DNA of 64,000 nt, taken from Microcebus murinus (taxonomy: Eukaryota > Chordata > Mammalia > Primates > Cheirogaleidae). A program made the translations under genes and the position numbers. The notes under the pieces are model-generated. The model saw only the letters and a list, made by a program, of their open reading frames with translations. It did not search any database and had not been told where the DNA came from. The DNA is taken from NCBI RefSeq assembly GCF_040939455.1, contig NC_134109.1, positions 53,658,001 to 53,722,000 of the forward strand. The letters are read 5' to 3'. Shown here piece by piece: positions 47,445 through 59,310 of this stretch (the first letter of the stretch is position 1; the number at the start of each line of letters is the position of its first letter).

Positions 47445-47645
47445 AAATGTACACTGTTTCTAAAGTCTGCAGTAGTGTGCAGTAATATCCGAGGCCTTTA
47501 CACTCACTCATCACTCTTTCACTGACTCACCCAGAGCGACTCCCTATCCTGCAAGCTCCCTTCATGGTAAGTGCCCTGTAAAAGTGTACCATTTTTAATC
47601 TTTTATATTGTATTTTTACCATACCTTTTCTATGTTCAGGTGCAT

Positions 47646-50600
47646 AACTTAGAAAGAATATTATTAAAAGTAGCCCAATAGAAAAATTCTCTTAATATCA
47701 CCAATGAGATCATTTTCCTTCCACTAGAGAGTAAACTCTTGAAAATATTTCCACATTGCTGCCTTACTTAGCAAGAAAAATTAGTTGCTGCCTATATTGC
47801 TCTCATAGCACTTTCCCCCTACATCTGCAGCAGGTCAATGAGACCACAAAGGTGATTGAAAATAATTAGAAAATAAGGATTCCTTCTCAAAGCTAAACTC
47901 ATTGATCTAGTCATAGTTAACCTGAATATCTTTCTATGTGAGTGAATTAAGATAGTTTGCATGTTTGTGGCTGAATAGTTCAAAAACACCTAAATGCCAA
48001 TTAAATTGTAATCTCAGGGAAGCATGACTAGAATGCAATTATATTTTAGTGAATAAAAATCTAATCAATTGAAATGTACCCTGTTTGGAGGCCTAAATGT
48101 TAGCAGAAAGGGGATGGTGAGTGAGCATATTGAGCAATATTTTCCTGTGAGAAATTAGGAGAAACATTTCTTTAGATGCTGTTATTTTTTTCCCTACTCA
48201 GCTGTAAAATCTTCTATTGATTTGTAAGGAAAACATCCTCCTACGACATTAATTTCTAACTTCATGAGAAAAAACAACTGATGTCCCTAACATCCGGCTT
48301 AGAACAAAGCATTCAATTAATTTTAATGATTGATAGCTTTTATTAATAATTGAGTAAACAAGAGACCTACTTTTTAACCTCTAAAAATCGCAATATTTAA
48401 GTTTATTTGAAAAGTTTGAATATGAAATAAAGTTCCTGCTAATTTTTTTATTCCTTAATTTTTTCCACATTAGAATACACAAAAAAGATTAACAATTAAT
48501 TAGATTGAACCACATGAAATTACAGATATTTGATTTGTGAGGCATAAAACTATGGCTGTAATCAAACCTTTAATCTTAGGTCATCCTTGAAAAAACCTTA
48601 CTTGATAGTACTGACTCCACTTGACATACAATGAAAATGATACTGGTAGAAGATGATTTGCCTAAGCCTACAAAGAAAGTTAGTGACAATATTGAAAGTA
48701 AACATGTTTTATTATGTTCAATGTAAGTAGTTAATGTAAGTAGTGTGTAATCCTTCCTATGAAAGCTTAATGTGGCCCAGGCACTTTTCTAGGTAGTGAG
48801 TATAGATGAATAGATAATCAGTGCTCTAGTGTCCCTTATGTGAGACCTTTCTTTATCTTATATAGTTTTAGGAGTTCTACTAATGCCCTACTCCAATATA
48901 TCTCTGAAAAAAATTATTCAATTTTTTTTTTTAATTTTTATCCAATAGAGATTTATTTCTACCCTTGCCAAACTCCAATGCCTACGTTTCAATTTATGAA
49001 GAGAGACACATTTAAAGTTTGGATGTAAGATGTATGGTAAAGTAGTCCTTATTAACCTTTCATCACTGATCTACTGCATAGAAAAGTATCAACCAAAGCA
49101 CTGGCCAAGTAGGTAGAAATTGAATCTGAAAATCAATGTTTTCAACATTAGAAAAGTATTTTTAGTTGTAAAGTAAGCATGTATGCTGAATATCCTTTGA
49201 GTGGTCCTCTAAATCAGCTCTTCATCCTTTCCCTCCCTGGTCTGTGTCTTAGGAGGGTGACCTATATAATCTATTAATATTTGCTAGTCGAGTCTGGATA
49301 ATAAGAGACTTTAGCAAAATATTTGAGCGCGAGAGAGGAAGAGAGAGGTTGTGTTAGTTATTTCCTCAGAAGCTACCCCTGCAGCCAACAATCATTTCCT
49401 AGTGGCTATCTCACCTGTATTAAATACCACAGCTCTACTGGAAGGCCCCATGATTTCAGAACCTTCTGAAGTTCCTGTAACATACCTGCTCCTTGTCAGG
49501 AAAGGATGGTGATAGTTTTCTACTCATACTAAACCCTGGGTGCATCATCAAACCCTGTTGGTTCTCTTGACCCTGCCAGTACCTCATCACTTAAAGTTCT
49601 CTTTAATTACTCCTTGACTGTATCTTGCCGAATTCTATTATGGAAGAACTTTTTTATGTAACATTGAGACCCCAAATTGACTTAATGTATGGAGCTAATT
49701 CATCAAATGCAAAAGAAACTGAAATATATGACCAGAATGCCTATGTACTAATTTATAGAGGAAGGCATTTTTACTTCTTGTCAAAAGAATGGTTATATTT
49801 GAAAATTGTATTTGTCAACATGTAATTTGAATGTTACCAATTCATTCATCACATGGTTTTCTTTTCAATCAGTGCAAAACCAAATCTTCCTTTATTTATT
49901 TATTTATTTTTACTTATTCATCTATTTAGTATAAATGATTACCACAGGGATTGACAGGAACATGTGCTCTACAGTTACTTTTTTAAAAAGGTAAGGGAGA
50001 ACACGTAAAAGAAAGAAATAGCTAAAATATTGTTTTACTAAAATTTTCCTCATAGATTTAAGGGAAACTAACTACTTTCATCTCTTTGAGAAAGGAATAT
50101 TTATATTCTTAATTTTAAGTGAAATTTCTTTCCACATATTCTGTTCATGTTCATAGCTATTAAATCCCTCTTCTTTGTAAAGAAAAAAATGATTTATTAA
50201 TAGTTTTGAATCAAAATGAATGACCTATATCATTGTCTTAGCCTCATAAAGAAAAATCAAGTACTCTACAAAGAGAGATACAGTTATTATACAACTGGAA
50301 ATAGGAATTCTTGCACATAATTAATCTTGCTATGTAATCACCTAAACCCTTGCAAGCATGAGCAATTACTTCATGTAAAAGAGTAGAGCAAATTAGAAAA
50401 GGAATATACAATTATCACTTAACTTTTAGAACTAAAATGAATAAGAAAAGACCATATGATTAACAAGTACCATCAAGATGACATTTTTATAATAGTGATG
50501 AGTCTCCAGACATCAATATAATTGGACTTTGTGCTGAACTCATTGAAAAAAAGGCCAATGTGTAGAGTCAAAGGCACACAATGGCTTTTGAGGTTTCTAA

Positions 50601-50682
50601 AACCTCTGATTTAGGAGATGAAACTCAAAAGTTGCATAAGAAATTGTGAATATGGGGAAATATTAAAATTGTGCAATTTATT
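47646..50682. other. Unassigned DNA
   Basis: No supported gene. 48770-48830 (gtggcccaggcacttttcta) may be a trace of L2. 49380-49620 is less AT-rich and unassigned. Confidence 0.4.
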
Positions 50683-50780
50683 TATCTAAGAGATATTTAT
50701 TGATATACTCATTTCCAGGCATTATACAAGCACTTGTGAGATAAAGATTAATGCTATTGTCCCTTTCATAGAGGAGACAA
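50683..50780 (-). mobile_element. Possible L2 LINE fragment
   Basis: aagagatatttattgatata, ttccaggcattatacaag and attgtccctttcatagagga follow the antisense L2 end loosely. Confidence 0.5.
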
Positions 50781-52454
50781 ATGTGTAAAGTAGAATTATA
50801 ATTCAAAATTATAAATGCTATTATGAGAAAATAACTAAAAGCTATTGAATTGGAGATACAACCATAGGTACTGGGACAAAAAATCTTCAGAATTTTTTTT
50901 TTCTCCATTGCACTTATATTTGAATGTAATATTTGGGACAATTATCCAAAAGGGCCAATAAATCCTAATAGAAGAATAGATAATTTTGAAGAAATAAAAT
51001 AGGAAAAGTTGAAATTCAGAGTAATGGATGTTCAGAGCAACAAAAGATGAAAAGAGAGCAGTATATTGCAGTCAGATTCTATAACATCTTTTTTTTTAAG
51101 TAAAATTTCTTCTTCTATAAGTCATGGAAATGAAGTATTACAAGCAAGTATATTGTATAAACAATATTCTGAGGTGCAAATATGGAATTCCACCCTTTGT
51201 ATTTATAAGCTTATGAAATAATATCAAATAGATAATGAAATTGCTACATTATATATAATTTGCATCAAATTCAAAGTGTTAAATATAAGTGCTTAGAGAT
51301 CTTTTATAATTTTACTGTAACTTAATTGCTGCCTCACAAACTCTGCCTAAGTTTTCTCTCTACTTCTCTGCAAAAGATCCTCCTATTTAATGAAACTAAA
51401 TTTTCTCTAATGGAAGTTAACAAATCCTAGGGATTTTTTTTTCAGTTTTCCATTTTATATTTCTTATATATATCTTCTTTATCTTCCCATATAAATATTT
51501 TTCTCTTCTTATTATTCTATATTTATATGCTGGATGGCCATATCAATTATTCATTTGGTGGTAAGAATGAATGAATGATTTTCAGTGAATAAGTTAAGGG
51601 TAGGAGGAAGTTTACTACGTTTACTACTAATACTGTTGTTCCTAAATTGAGTTGTACATTCTAAATGTTATGAGAAAAAAATCCAATGCATTGTTAATAG
51701 ATTTTTCTTCACAGTTTACTAGGTGATCAAAACTAGAAGGGGCAAATAAATAATGTGTATAAATTTAGTCTATGAAAATAATAATATTTTTACTAGAATT
51801 AAGTTATCAACATTGATAATTTTTAAATTTTTTGATTGCCTGTACTTTAGCTAATCTGCCTAGATTGCATTAAAGACTGAGTTTCCTTGACAATCAAGTT
51901 CAATATCAGTGTTGGGATTGCCTAGAATATAATAGAAATAAGACCTCAAGCAGCATGCCTAAGAGAAGATAGTTAAGAATGAAGGTACATCCTACTTGTT
52001 GCCAAAACTATGAAGAGTTTTCATTAAAATTTTCAAGCTTTCCACATTTTCTGGTTAGTGTGTTTTAAATAAAATAAATGTTTTCATTACCCCTCATTCC
52101 ATTATAACCATAGGCATGTTAAAAAAAATCCATAGCTATCAGTGGAAATGAACCAAATTAAATATCAGAAAAACTATAATTTTTAAATTATTTCCATTTC
52201 ACATTGTTAATTATTGAAGTATATTTCTTTACTTCTGTCCTCACACAATCTCATTTATATCCTATGGTGTGGTAGTATCTTGGTAAGTAACTAGAGAGGT
52301 AAATGTATCTTATCATGAATGTTACCCATGCTATTTTATACAAAAACTTCAAGGCAAAGAATAAAGCAGCTAGGGCATTTTAACAGTATTAAGTATTCCA
52401 ATACATGAACACAAGATATTTTTCCACTGATTTGTGTCTCCTTTCATTTCTTTA
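50781..52454. other. Unassigned AT-rich DNA
   Basis: Nothing recognised. Confidence 0.4.
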
Positions 52455-53345
52455 AACCCTTTAACCCTATTGGTGGAAATGTAAAATGGTGCAGCTACTA
52501 TGGAAAACAGTGTGGGAGTTCCTCAAAAAACTGAAAATAGAACTTCCATATGATCCAGCAATTACACTTTTGGGTGTATATCTAGAAAAAATAAAATCAG
52601 GATCTGGAAGAGATATTACACACCCATGTTCATTGCAGCATTATTTGCAATAGTCAGAAGTATGAGAACAACCCAGAAATACACCAACAAATAAATAAAG
52701 AAAATGTGGTATACACATTGTATACACATTGTGGTATACACATTATATACACATACAATGATGTGTAATTCAGTCTTAAAAAAAGAAATAACTCCTGCCA
52801 TTTGTGACAACGTGGATGAACTTGAAGGACATTATGCTAAGTGAAATAAGCCAGGCACAGAAAGACAAATAATGCATGGTTCCGTTTATATTAATATGAG
52901 GTACCTGAAAAAGTCAAATTCATAGAAGCACGGAACATAATAGTGGTTGCCAGAAGCTGGGAGTGAGGAAATAAAAAGTTGTTTTTCAGTGGATCTAAAA
53001 TTTCAGTTATGCTGGATGAGTAAGTTTTATGTATCTGCTTTACAAAATAATCTGCTTTACAAAATAATGCCTATGGCTAATAACATGGCATTGTGCACTT
53101 CAAAGTTTGCTATGAGAGGAAATCTAATGTCAAGTATTCTTACTACAAAAACAAACAAAACAAAATAAGCTAAAAAAAGGACACAGGAAAACTTCGGGAG
53201 GTGATTGATATATGTCTATTATCTTGACTGTAGTAATGATATGATGGGTGTTTGCATATGCCCAAATTCATCATATTATACACAATAAATATGTGCAATT
53301 GTTTGTATACCAATAATACCTTCATAAAGCTGTTTTAAAAAGTAG
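52455..53345 (+). mobile_element. Old L1: ORF2 end and 3' UTR
   Basis: Sense L1 with ggtggaaatgtaaaatggtg, cttccatatgatccagcaat, agaaaatgtggtatacacat, acaacgtggatgaacttgaa, ctaagtgaaataagccaggc, tagtggttgccagaagctgg, cttcgggaggtgattgata and a 3' end near aataatacc. Local tandem duplications occur at 52709-52750 and 53033-53066. ORF2 is broken. Confidence 0.92.
53033..53066. repeat. 17-bp tandem duplication
   Basis: atctgctttacaaaata occurs twice head to tail inside the L1 3' UTR. Confidence 0.95.
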
Positions 53346-54588
53346 CTAGATGTTTTCTGTTGGTAATGCAATTTCTACAGTTTCTAATAATTTTCAGAAG
53401 AGATTAAAAGGTAATAATCTGCTCCTACATTTTTCAATTGGTATACCACTTTTACTATCAAGAACTTACATACAAATGAACAAAAACTTTACAAATGGGG
53501 ATATGACCATTTTAATAATATAAAATAACACAAAATTAATTTTGATGGTACTGAAAATTCCAAAAGTTTCTCTTTCCCTCTGAGGGCCAATAAAGAGTTG
53601 GAATTTTGTTTGGGGTATTATAAATACATAATACATTAGAATTTTATAATGTCTAAGTATTTGCAAGGAGGGAACAATCAAGATATTTTCAATAATATGT
53701 GTCTTTGAAACAAATCTTTTTTATATCAAATACAGCTTTCACACTACTACCCATTTTCCTCTCAATATCCAGGCATACCAAATTGTAGGAAATCCCATCT
53801 TCCTCACTCAGCTTACTTCCTCTCTAAATTTACCGGCAATGCTATTTATAGTGTGTGTGTGTGTGTGTGTGTGTGTATAATATATTGGTTTCTTAATTTT
53901 TTAAATTATTTTAAATTAATATATTAAAAATATTTTCCCATGATAGAAAATTAGTTTCCTAATCTCTTATCTAAACGATATGGAATAATATTCCATAGTT
54001 AGAGTAGACAGTAATTCTTTAACTACATTTACATTTCCTGCCATCTATGGATCTATAATTTTCAGGTAATTAAAGTGAAATGTTTTTCAATCCCAAGACA
54101 TTATTTTATCCTAATATTACTTTAGACTGAGAATTAACACATTAAAGACAATCTAATAACAGTTTAGTTTTTGTTCTCTCCAAATGCCATTTCAGAGAAC
54201 TATACAAAGTGCTATATTTTCTAATTTAATTGATTATTTTATTATAGGTATTAACAGTGGCTCACCAAAAACTAACAAAAATTGCCAAAATAATTTACAA
54301 TAATTTGAAATTTCTCTAGTACTGTTTTATTTTTTGATTTTTAAAAATATTTTTCCATACTAATGCATTATATTGCTTATTATTCCATTTTTGGTTATTG
54401 CTCCACAACTTAAAATCTCCCTGATCCCTTTACTCTACTTACTAAAAGTTTTCCTTAAAGGATCACCATTCATTTAATCAAGAAATGCATTGGCCAGTCC
54501 ACAGGCTTTATCTTACTAAAATCCCCCTAGGCTTTTCTGTTGAATAGCTCCTTTTCTAAAAAGTCTTTTATCTGGTTTTCTGGAGCAT
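53346..54588. other. Unassigned AT-rich DNA
   Basis: Apart from the GT run, 53960-54070 (ggaataatattccatagtt, tttacatttcctgccatcta) may be a decayed antisense L1 trace. No gene. Confidence 0.4.
53850..53877. repeat. (GT)n microsatellite
   Basis: Pure GT run of about 14 units, followed by ATAATATAT. Confidence 0.95.
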
Positions 54589-54589
54589 T

Positions 54590-54642
54590 CTCTCTCTCTG
54601 TCTCTCTCTCTCTGTCTCTCTCTCTCTGTCTCTCTCTCTCTC
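54590..54642. repeat. (TCTCTCTCTCTCTG)n, 14-bp period
   Basis: A CT tract in which G recurs every 14 bp (54600, 54614, 54628), a higher-order repeat on top of the dinucleotide. Confidence 0.85.
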
Positions 54643-54834
54643 AGTTTATTATTATTTTTTCCAAAGCCTTTGTTGATTCTGGTCTCCCCCACATTGATTT
54701 TAAATGTTGAATTTTTAAAGATATTTTCCTTGGTCCTTTTTCTTCTGTCACTAATTTACTGTATATTTTTTAATCCATTTTCATATTTGAGGATTCTAGT
54801 ATATGTGAATCTTTTTTAAAAAAACTTCATGCTG

Positions 54835-54900
54835 GTGCTCACTTCAGCAGCACATATACTAAAATTGGAATGATACAGAGAAAAGTAGCATGGCCAGTGG
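54835..54900 (+). pseudogene. RNU6 (pseudogene): U6 snRNA pseudogene, 3'-truncated
   Basis: gtgctcacttcagcagcaca, tatactaaaattggaatgat, acagagaaaagtagcatggc match the first ~60 nt of U6 spliceosomal RNA with a few changes. The rest of U6 is absent and replaced by an A-rich tail (54901-54921). Flanks acttcatgctg (54824-54834) and ccttcattctg (54921-54931) suggest an imperfect duplication, so L1 machinery probably inserted it. No upstream proximal or distal sequence element is apparent. Confidence 0.93.
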
Positions 54901-54931
54901 AACAAAAAATTAAAAAAAAAACCTTCATTCT

Positions 54932-55485
54932 GACTTCTTTACTCAGCCAACACTTAATGTTTTCTGTATTCATCTTTCATTTGTTTGCGTATCTTCACTT
55001 AATATTTTTCTATTCAGATGTTTCTACCAGAATATAATCTTTTACGATTACTGTCTTCATAATGTTCTTCCTTATGTAGATCCCCAGAAAAGAGTTTTAC
55101 ATAGAATAAGTACTTAAAAATTCTTATCTTAAAATCTCTTAAGAAAGTTGTGTGTGCTAAACTCACATGTCCTAACCTCACTTTAAAAACATTCTAAATA
55201 CCAAGACTAGATAAACCATAACTAAAAATGACATTATATTAATTTTAATTCTCTGCTTCTCAAAGGAAAAGCCTTTTTTTACTCAACTGGAAATCACCAA
55301 AATAGGCTGGCTAATTGGAATTTTAAAACAAATGATATCGGTATTTAAAACAAATATCGATAAAGAAAACATATAGCATATAATTTCATTTCCAGCATAT
55401 TATTATAAATGTATATGAAAACATTTATCACATTGTTTTTCATAAATGACAGTCTCATTCAGATTTATTACATATTTTATTTTTT
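54932..55485. other. Unassigned AT-rich DNA
   Basis: Nothing recognised. Confidence 0.4.
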
Positions 55486-55499
55486 AAAGCTATCAATGG
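55486..55499. repeat. Left target-site duplication of Alu
   Basis: aaagctatcaatgg, identical to 55846-55859. Confidence 0.97.
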
Positions 55500-55820
55500 G
55501 GCTCTGCGAGGTGGCTCACGCCTGTAATCCTAGCTCTCTGGGAGGCCGAGGCGGGCGGATTGCTCGAGGTCAGGAGTTCAAAACCAGCCTGAGCAAGAGC
55601 AAGACCCCGTCTCTACTATAAATAGAAAGAATTAATTGGCCAACTGATATATATATATGTAAAAAATTAGCCAGGCATGGTGGCGCATGCCTGTAGTCCC
55701 AGCTACTCGGGAGGCTGAGGCAGCAGGATCGCTTGAGCCCCGGAGTTTGAGGTTGCTGTGAGCTAGGCTGACACCACGGCACTCACTCTAGCCTGGACAA
55801 CAAAGTGAGACTCTGTCTCA

Positions 55821-55845
<25 letters not shown>
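55500..55845 (+). mobile_element. Full-length lemur-type Alu
   Basis: Dimeric 7SL-derived SINE. Left monomer starts ggctctgcgaggtggctcac and keeps the B-box-like gaggtcaggagttcaaaacc. The linker has the lemur-type aattggccaact followed by TA repeats; the right monomer has the gaggttgctgtgagctaggc and cactcactctagcctgg blocks, then a 29-nt A tail. Perfect 14-bp duplications show a recent insertion. The linker places the genome among strepsirrhines, probably lemurs; monkey and ape Alus lack it. Confidence 0.97.
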
Positions 55846-55852
<7 letters not shown>

Positions 55853-55859
55853 TCAATGG
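55846..55859. repeat. Right target-site duplication of Alu
   Basis: Perfect copy of 55486-55499. Confidence 0.97.
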
Positions 55860-57809
55860 TTAAATATGTAAAGAAAATATTTTATGTTAATAACGTTTAT
55901 GCATTTTAAATAATGAATATAACTCTCATAATAAAGCTTATGATAAATTCTTCAGTAAAGAGCCTTTTGAAAATTTCTCATGCCCAGCATTTTTTGATTA
56001 TATTTATACCATAAAATCCTGTTTTTACTGGTTATCTGATTTATCACAGAAAAGGTGTTTCGCTAAAGGATACTGAACACATTACTTTACATAAAAATCA
56101 TAATCCAATGTATATTCAACAAGATGGACATTTCACATCTACTCTAATAAAAAATTTAAGAAATGTATTATATGCAAAGTACTTACAACAATAGAAATAA
56201 ACTTCTTACAGGGCCAGTGAATTAATTCACTACATCAGATTCCTTTAAACAATGGCTTTGTTTCATGCATAAATTGTTTATATATTAAAGTATTTTTCAT
56301 TTCAAGAAGGCATGGGAATTATATTTATGCCTTTACTCTTAATATACTTTCTGTCAGTTCCTACCTCACTCATCATCACTTTTTGTCCTGGTAGCACTCA
56401 CTCTCACACCCTACATCTCAGCATGATAAATAGTTTCCTTAAGGCATATAAGGACCATGTAGTAATAAGTCTTAAGTGGGGCAACCTCATTCCTTAAGAA
56501 TCTCTATTTAAGGGAGATGTGTAATGAGACCAAGAAATCAGGTCATTTGTAAATGAATAATGCAATAAGAAATCTGCCTCAATGTCACATTCTTGTTTTG
56601 AAGCAAAAATCTTGAATATTCAAAATATGGTAGATATCAATTTATTCCCCAAACCTCTTTCCCCCACCTTAGGCGCCAACCTCCAGTGAATTCCTAGGCA
56701 CAGTCTACTGGGTAAAATAAAAAGCAAATTTCTAACAAATCCATTCACACAGCAGTGGCACAGGACAGAAATGATCCAGGTAATGTATTCCAAAGAGAAT
56801 AAATACAGAATAGTGAGCACTAATAATTATACAATTAATTCCTTCAATTAAAAACAAATACACAGCAGGAATACTTAATAACATGAATACTAGACAAAAT
56901 TATTGTACAATCCAATTAAATCTCAACAAGATGTGCTGAGGATATGATGGTATATATTAAATTATCTTTGAAACTGTTATGCAAATCATAGCTAGACCTG
57001 AATACAATATGCTAATTATGAGCTATATTTACATGAAACATTTATAATACACTAATAAAAGTGAATTTAACTTTGTAAGGTCACTAGTAGGCAAGTATAC
57101 CACACCATATAAAAATACTTTTAAAGGGTTAACTATTCAATTTTTTGGTATACAGGTAAAAGCTTGCTCAGCATAGAAGCATTCATAAGCATAAACCATT
57201 CCCCTTCATCTCAAATTCTTTTTAAGCAAACAGTTTCACACAGAGGCACAATGTCTGTTTGGACATAATTCCACTGCCACTCTATAATGAACAGAAATTA
57301 CAATTGATTATAACTATAAAACATATGCAAACATCCACACAAACCCTAGTCCTGGATTTATTAATATGATTTAATATTTGAATTTTTAATGGCTTTTAGA
57401 TTATATAGTCTTTTTTTACAAAATCTCTAAAGAGAATGACTAGGTCTTTACCCATTGTATATAATCTAAAGGACAGAGAGACAAAGGATAAGTAATTTAC
57501 TTTGGTTCTTCTTTTTTTTTTTTTTCAGATGCAGATTTTTATTCTCAGTTCAGTATCCTCTATGATACCACAGAAAATCACCTATTATTCTGAGGGGGAT
57601 TCATGTCCTTAACCATTAGCCATATATATTTACAATGTGACAGTTATCATCAGAGAAGACCTGTTGATCTTACTGTATTCTGGGTTGTTATTTCTGGAAT
57701 GCCATTTTAGCCTGAGAAATGGCAGGAGGGAAGGGGAGAAAAAATTTCACTCAGTTACATTTTATAATTAATGTTTCAATATCTTCATCACTCTTGCAGA
57801 CTGAGTTTC
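55860..57809. other. Unassigned AT-rich DNA
   Basis: No supported gene or repeat. A T run lies at 57511-57525. Confidence 0.4.
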
Positions 57810-58080
57810 TTTTTTGCTTTTTAATTTTTTAATAAATGTTATTGTGTATATTTAAAGTATACAAAACAACAGGATGTGATGAGATACATATAATAATAAA
57901 ATAGTCACTATAGTGAATAAAATTAACATTTCCAGCATCTCACATAGTTACTCATTTTTTTTTTGTGGCAACAACTACTATAATCTAATTATTTAGCGAA
58001 AGTAGCAAATATTAACTAGTCTAGATATCTAATGTACAACATGATGACTATAGTTAATAATAGTGTAGTATATTCAGCAT
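57810..58080. mobile_element. Old L1 3' UTR pieces in both orientations
   Basis: 57815-57960 reads as antisense L1 3' UTR (attgtgtatatttaaagtat, acaacaggatgtgatgagat, catctcacatagttactc). 58015-58080 reads as sense (tctaatgtacaacatgatga, ctatagttaataatag). The switch suggests an internal inversion. Confidence 0.6.
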
Positions 58081-58694
58081 TTTTTCTTTGGTTCTTTAAT
58101 TGAGTAAACTAGGACACTATCCACTCATACAGATCTTTGTGTTGTTTACTTTTTTATTGGCTGGCATTGTAGGAGATGTTCATCTCAGACATCATCCTCA
58201 ATAATTCAGCGCTCAAAAATTTAATTTTCAAAGGACTGATTAGCAATCTACTATATTTCTTTTGCTTCAAGTCAATGGCTATTATTTTCTCTTTTTAAAA
58301 AAGCTACAGAAATAGGTCTGACTTAAAATGATTCAACCATTTGATAAATCCTGAATCAGTATACATGCAGCAATACAAAACACACTTAAATAATTTTCCA
58401 AGTTGAAGTAAAATATTACTAGTTTGTACCCATATCTGAATATAGAATAAAGAAAATCAAAAGGGTTCTATATAAAACCATTTAAAAGTTATATGTGTTT
58501 CCATTTCTTTCAAATATATTTGATATTTCAAAAACCATAATGATATATTGTGCATTTGAAATATAGGTAAAATTTAGAACATAAAAGTCAAAAAGTGTGG
58601 GAGATGGGTAAAGGAATTACATGGTTGTAAGATTTTTCTATTGTTCATGAAGTGATATAGTTGAAGATCAATTAGGGTAAATTAAATATGCATA
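58081..58694. other. Unassigned AT-rich DNA
   Basis: Nothing recognised. Confidence 0.4.
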
Positions 58695-59145
58695 GTGTAT
58701 TCTGGAGGCATCACATTATCTGACTCCAAATTATGCTACAAGGCCATAGTAACTAAAACAGCATTAAATTGGTATAAGAGTAGAGACTTAGACCAATGGA
58801 ACGACATAGAGAATCCAGAAATAAAACCACATAGCTACGGCCAATTGATTTTGTACAAAGCAGACAACAACATATATTGGGGAAAAGATGTTCTATTCAA
58901 TAAATGGCGCTGGGAAAATTGGATAGCCCTATGTACAAAAATGAAACAATATCCTTCTCTCTTGCCATATACAAAAATTAAGTAAAGATGGATTGAAGAC
59001 TTAAATCCAAAGAATGAAATCATAAAGATTCTAGAAGGAATCATAGGAAACACTCTAGTCTAAACATTGGCCTAGGCAAAAATTTATATTTAACACCCCA
59101 AAGGCAAATAAAGCAACAACAAAAATAAATAAATGGGACTTTGTA
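58695..59145 (+). mobile_element. L1 ORF2 fragment
   Basis: A frame open from 58695 to 58985 keeps L1 ORF2 wording ([27 protein letters not shown]). The following ~150 bp continue out of frame (gattgaagacttaaatcc, aaataaatgggactt). It stops abruptly at an antisense L1 piece. Confidence 0.9.
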
Positions 59146-59310
59146 CCCATTGTACAAGTTCTCCCAATCTTCTCTCCTCTTGCCCTCCCCAGCCTCTGTT
59201 AACAACTATTCTACTCCATATTTCTATGAAATCAACTATTTAGATTCCACATATGAGTGAAACCATGCAGTGTTTGTCTTTCTGGGCCTAGCTTATTTCA
59301 GTTAATATAA
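59146..59310 (-). mobile_element. Old L1 3' UTR piece, antisense
   Basis: ttctcccaatcttctctcct, ccagcctctgttaacaacta, agattccacatatgagtgaa, ttatttcag. Lies between two sense ORF2 pieces. Confidence 0.78.

Larger units (their letters stand above)
44468..47645 (-). mobile_element. Tigger-type (pogo) DNA transposon, Tigger7/MER44-like, interrupted
   Basis: The left end starts cagtcatgcattgcataac, the Tigger7/MER44-like terminal repeat. It continues with gttcccataagattataatg, ttcctattgcctagtgatg, ttactggtttatgtattt-like blocks, acagcttcagcagggcctt, aggaggtattccagaaaaag, accttccagtgggacaaga and taggcctaggctac. It resumes at 47457 with tctaaagtctgcagtagtg, actgactcacccagagcgac and catggtaagtgccctgt. 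Insertions occupy 45201-45834 and 45885-47444. The far right end with the second inverted repeat is missing. No transposase frame survives. Strand given is tentative, since only recalled consensus orientation supports it. Confidence 0.8.

Noticed and set aside
54590..54642. CRISPR-like regular repeat spacing
   Set aside because: It is a simple CT tract with a periodic G, with no distinct spacers, in a eukaryotic genome.
55409..55782. Frames on both strands over the Alu
   Set aside because: Translated Alu sequence.
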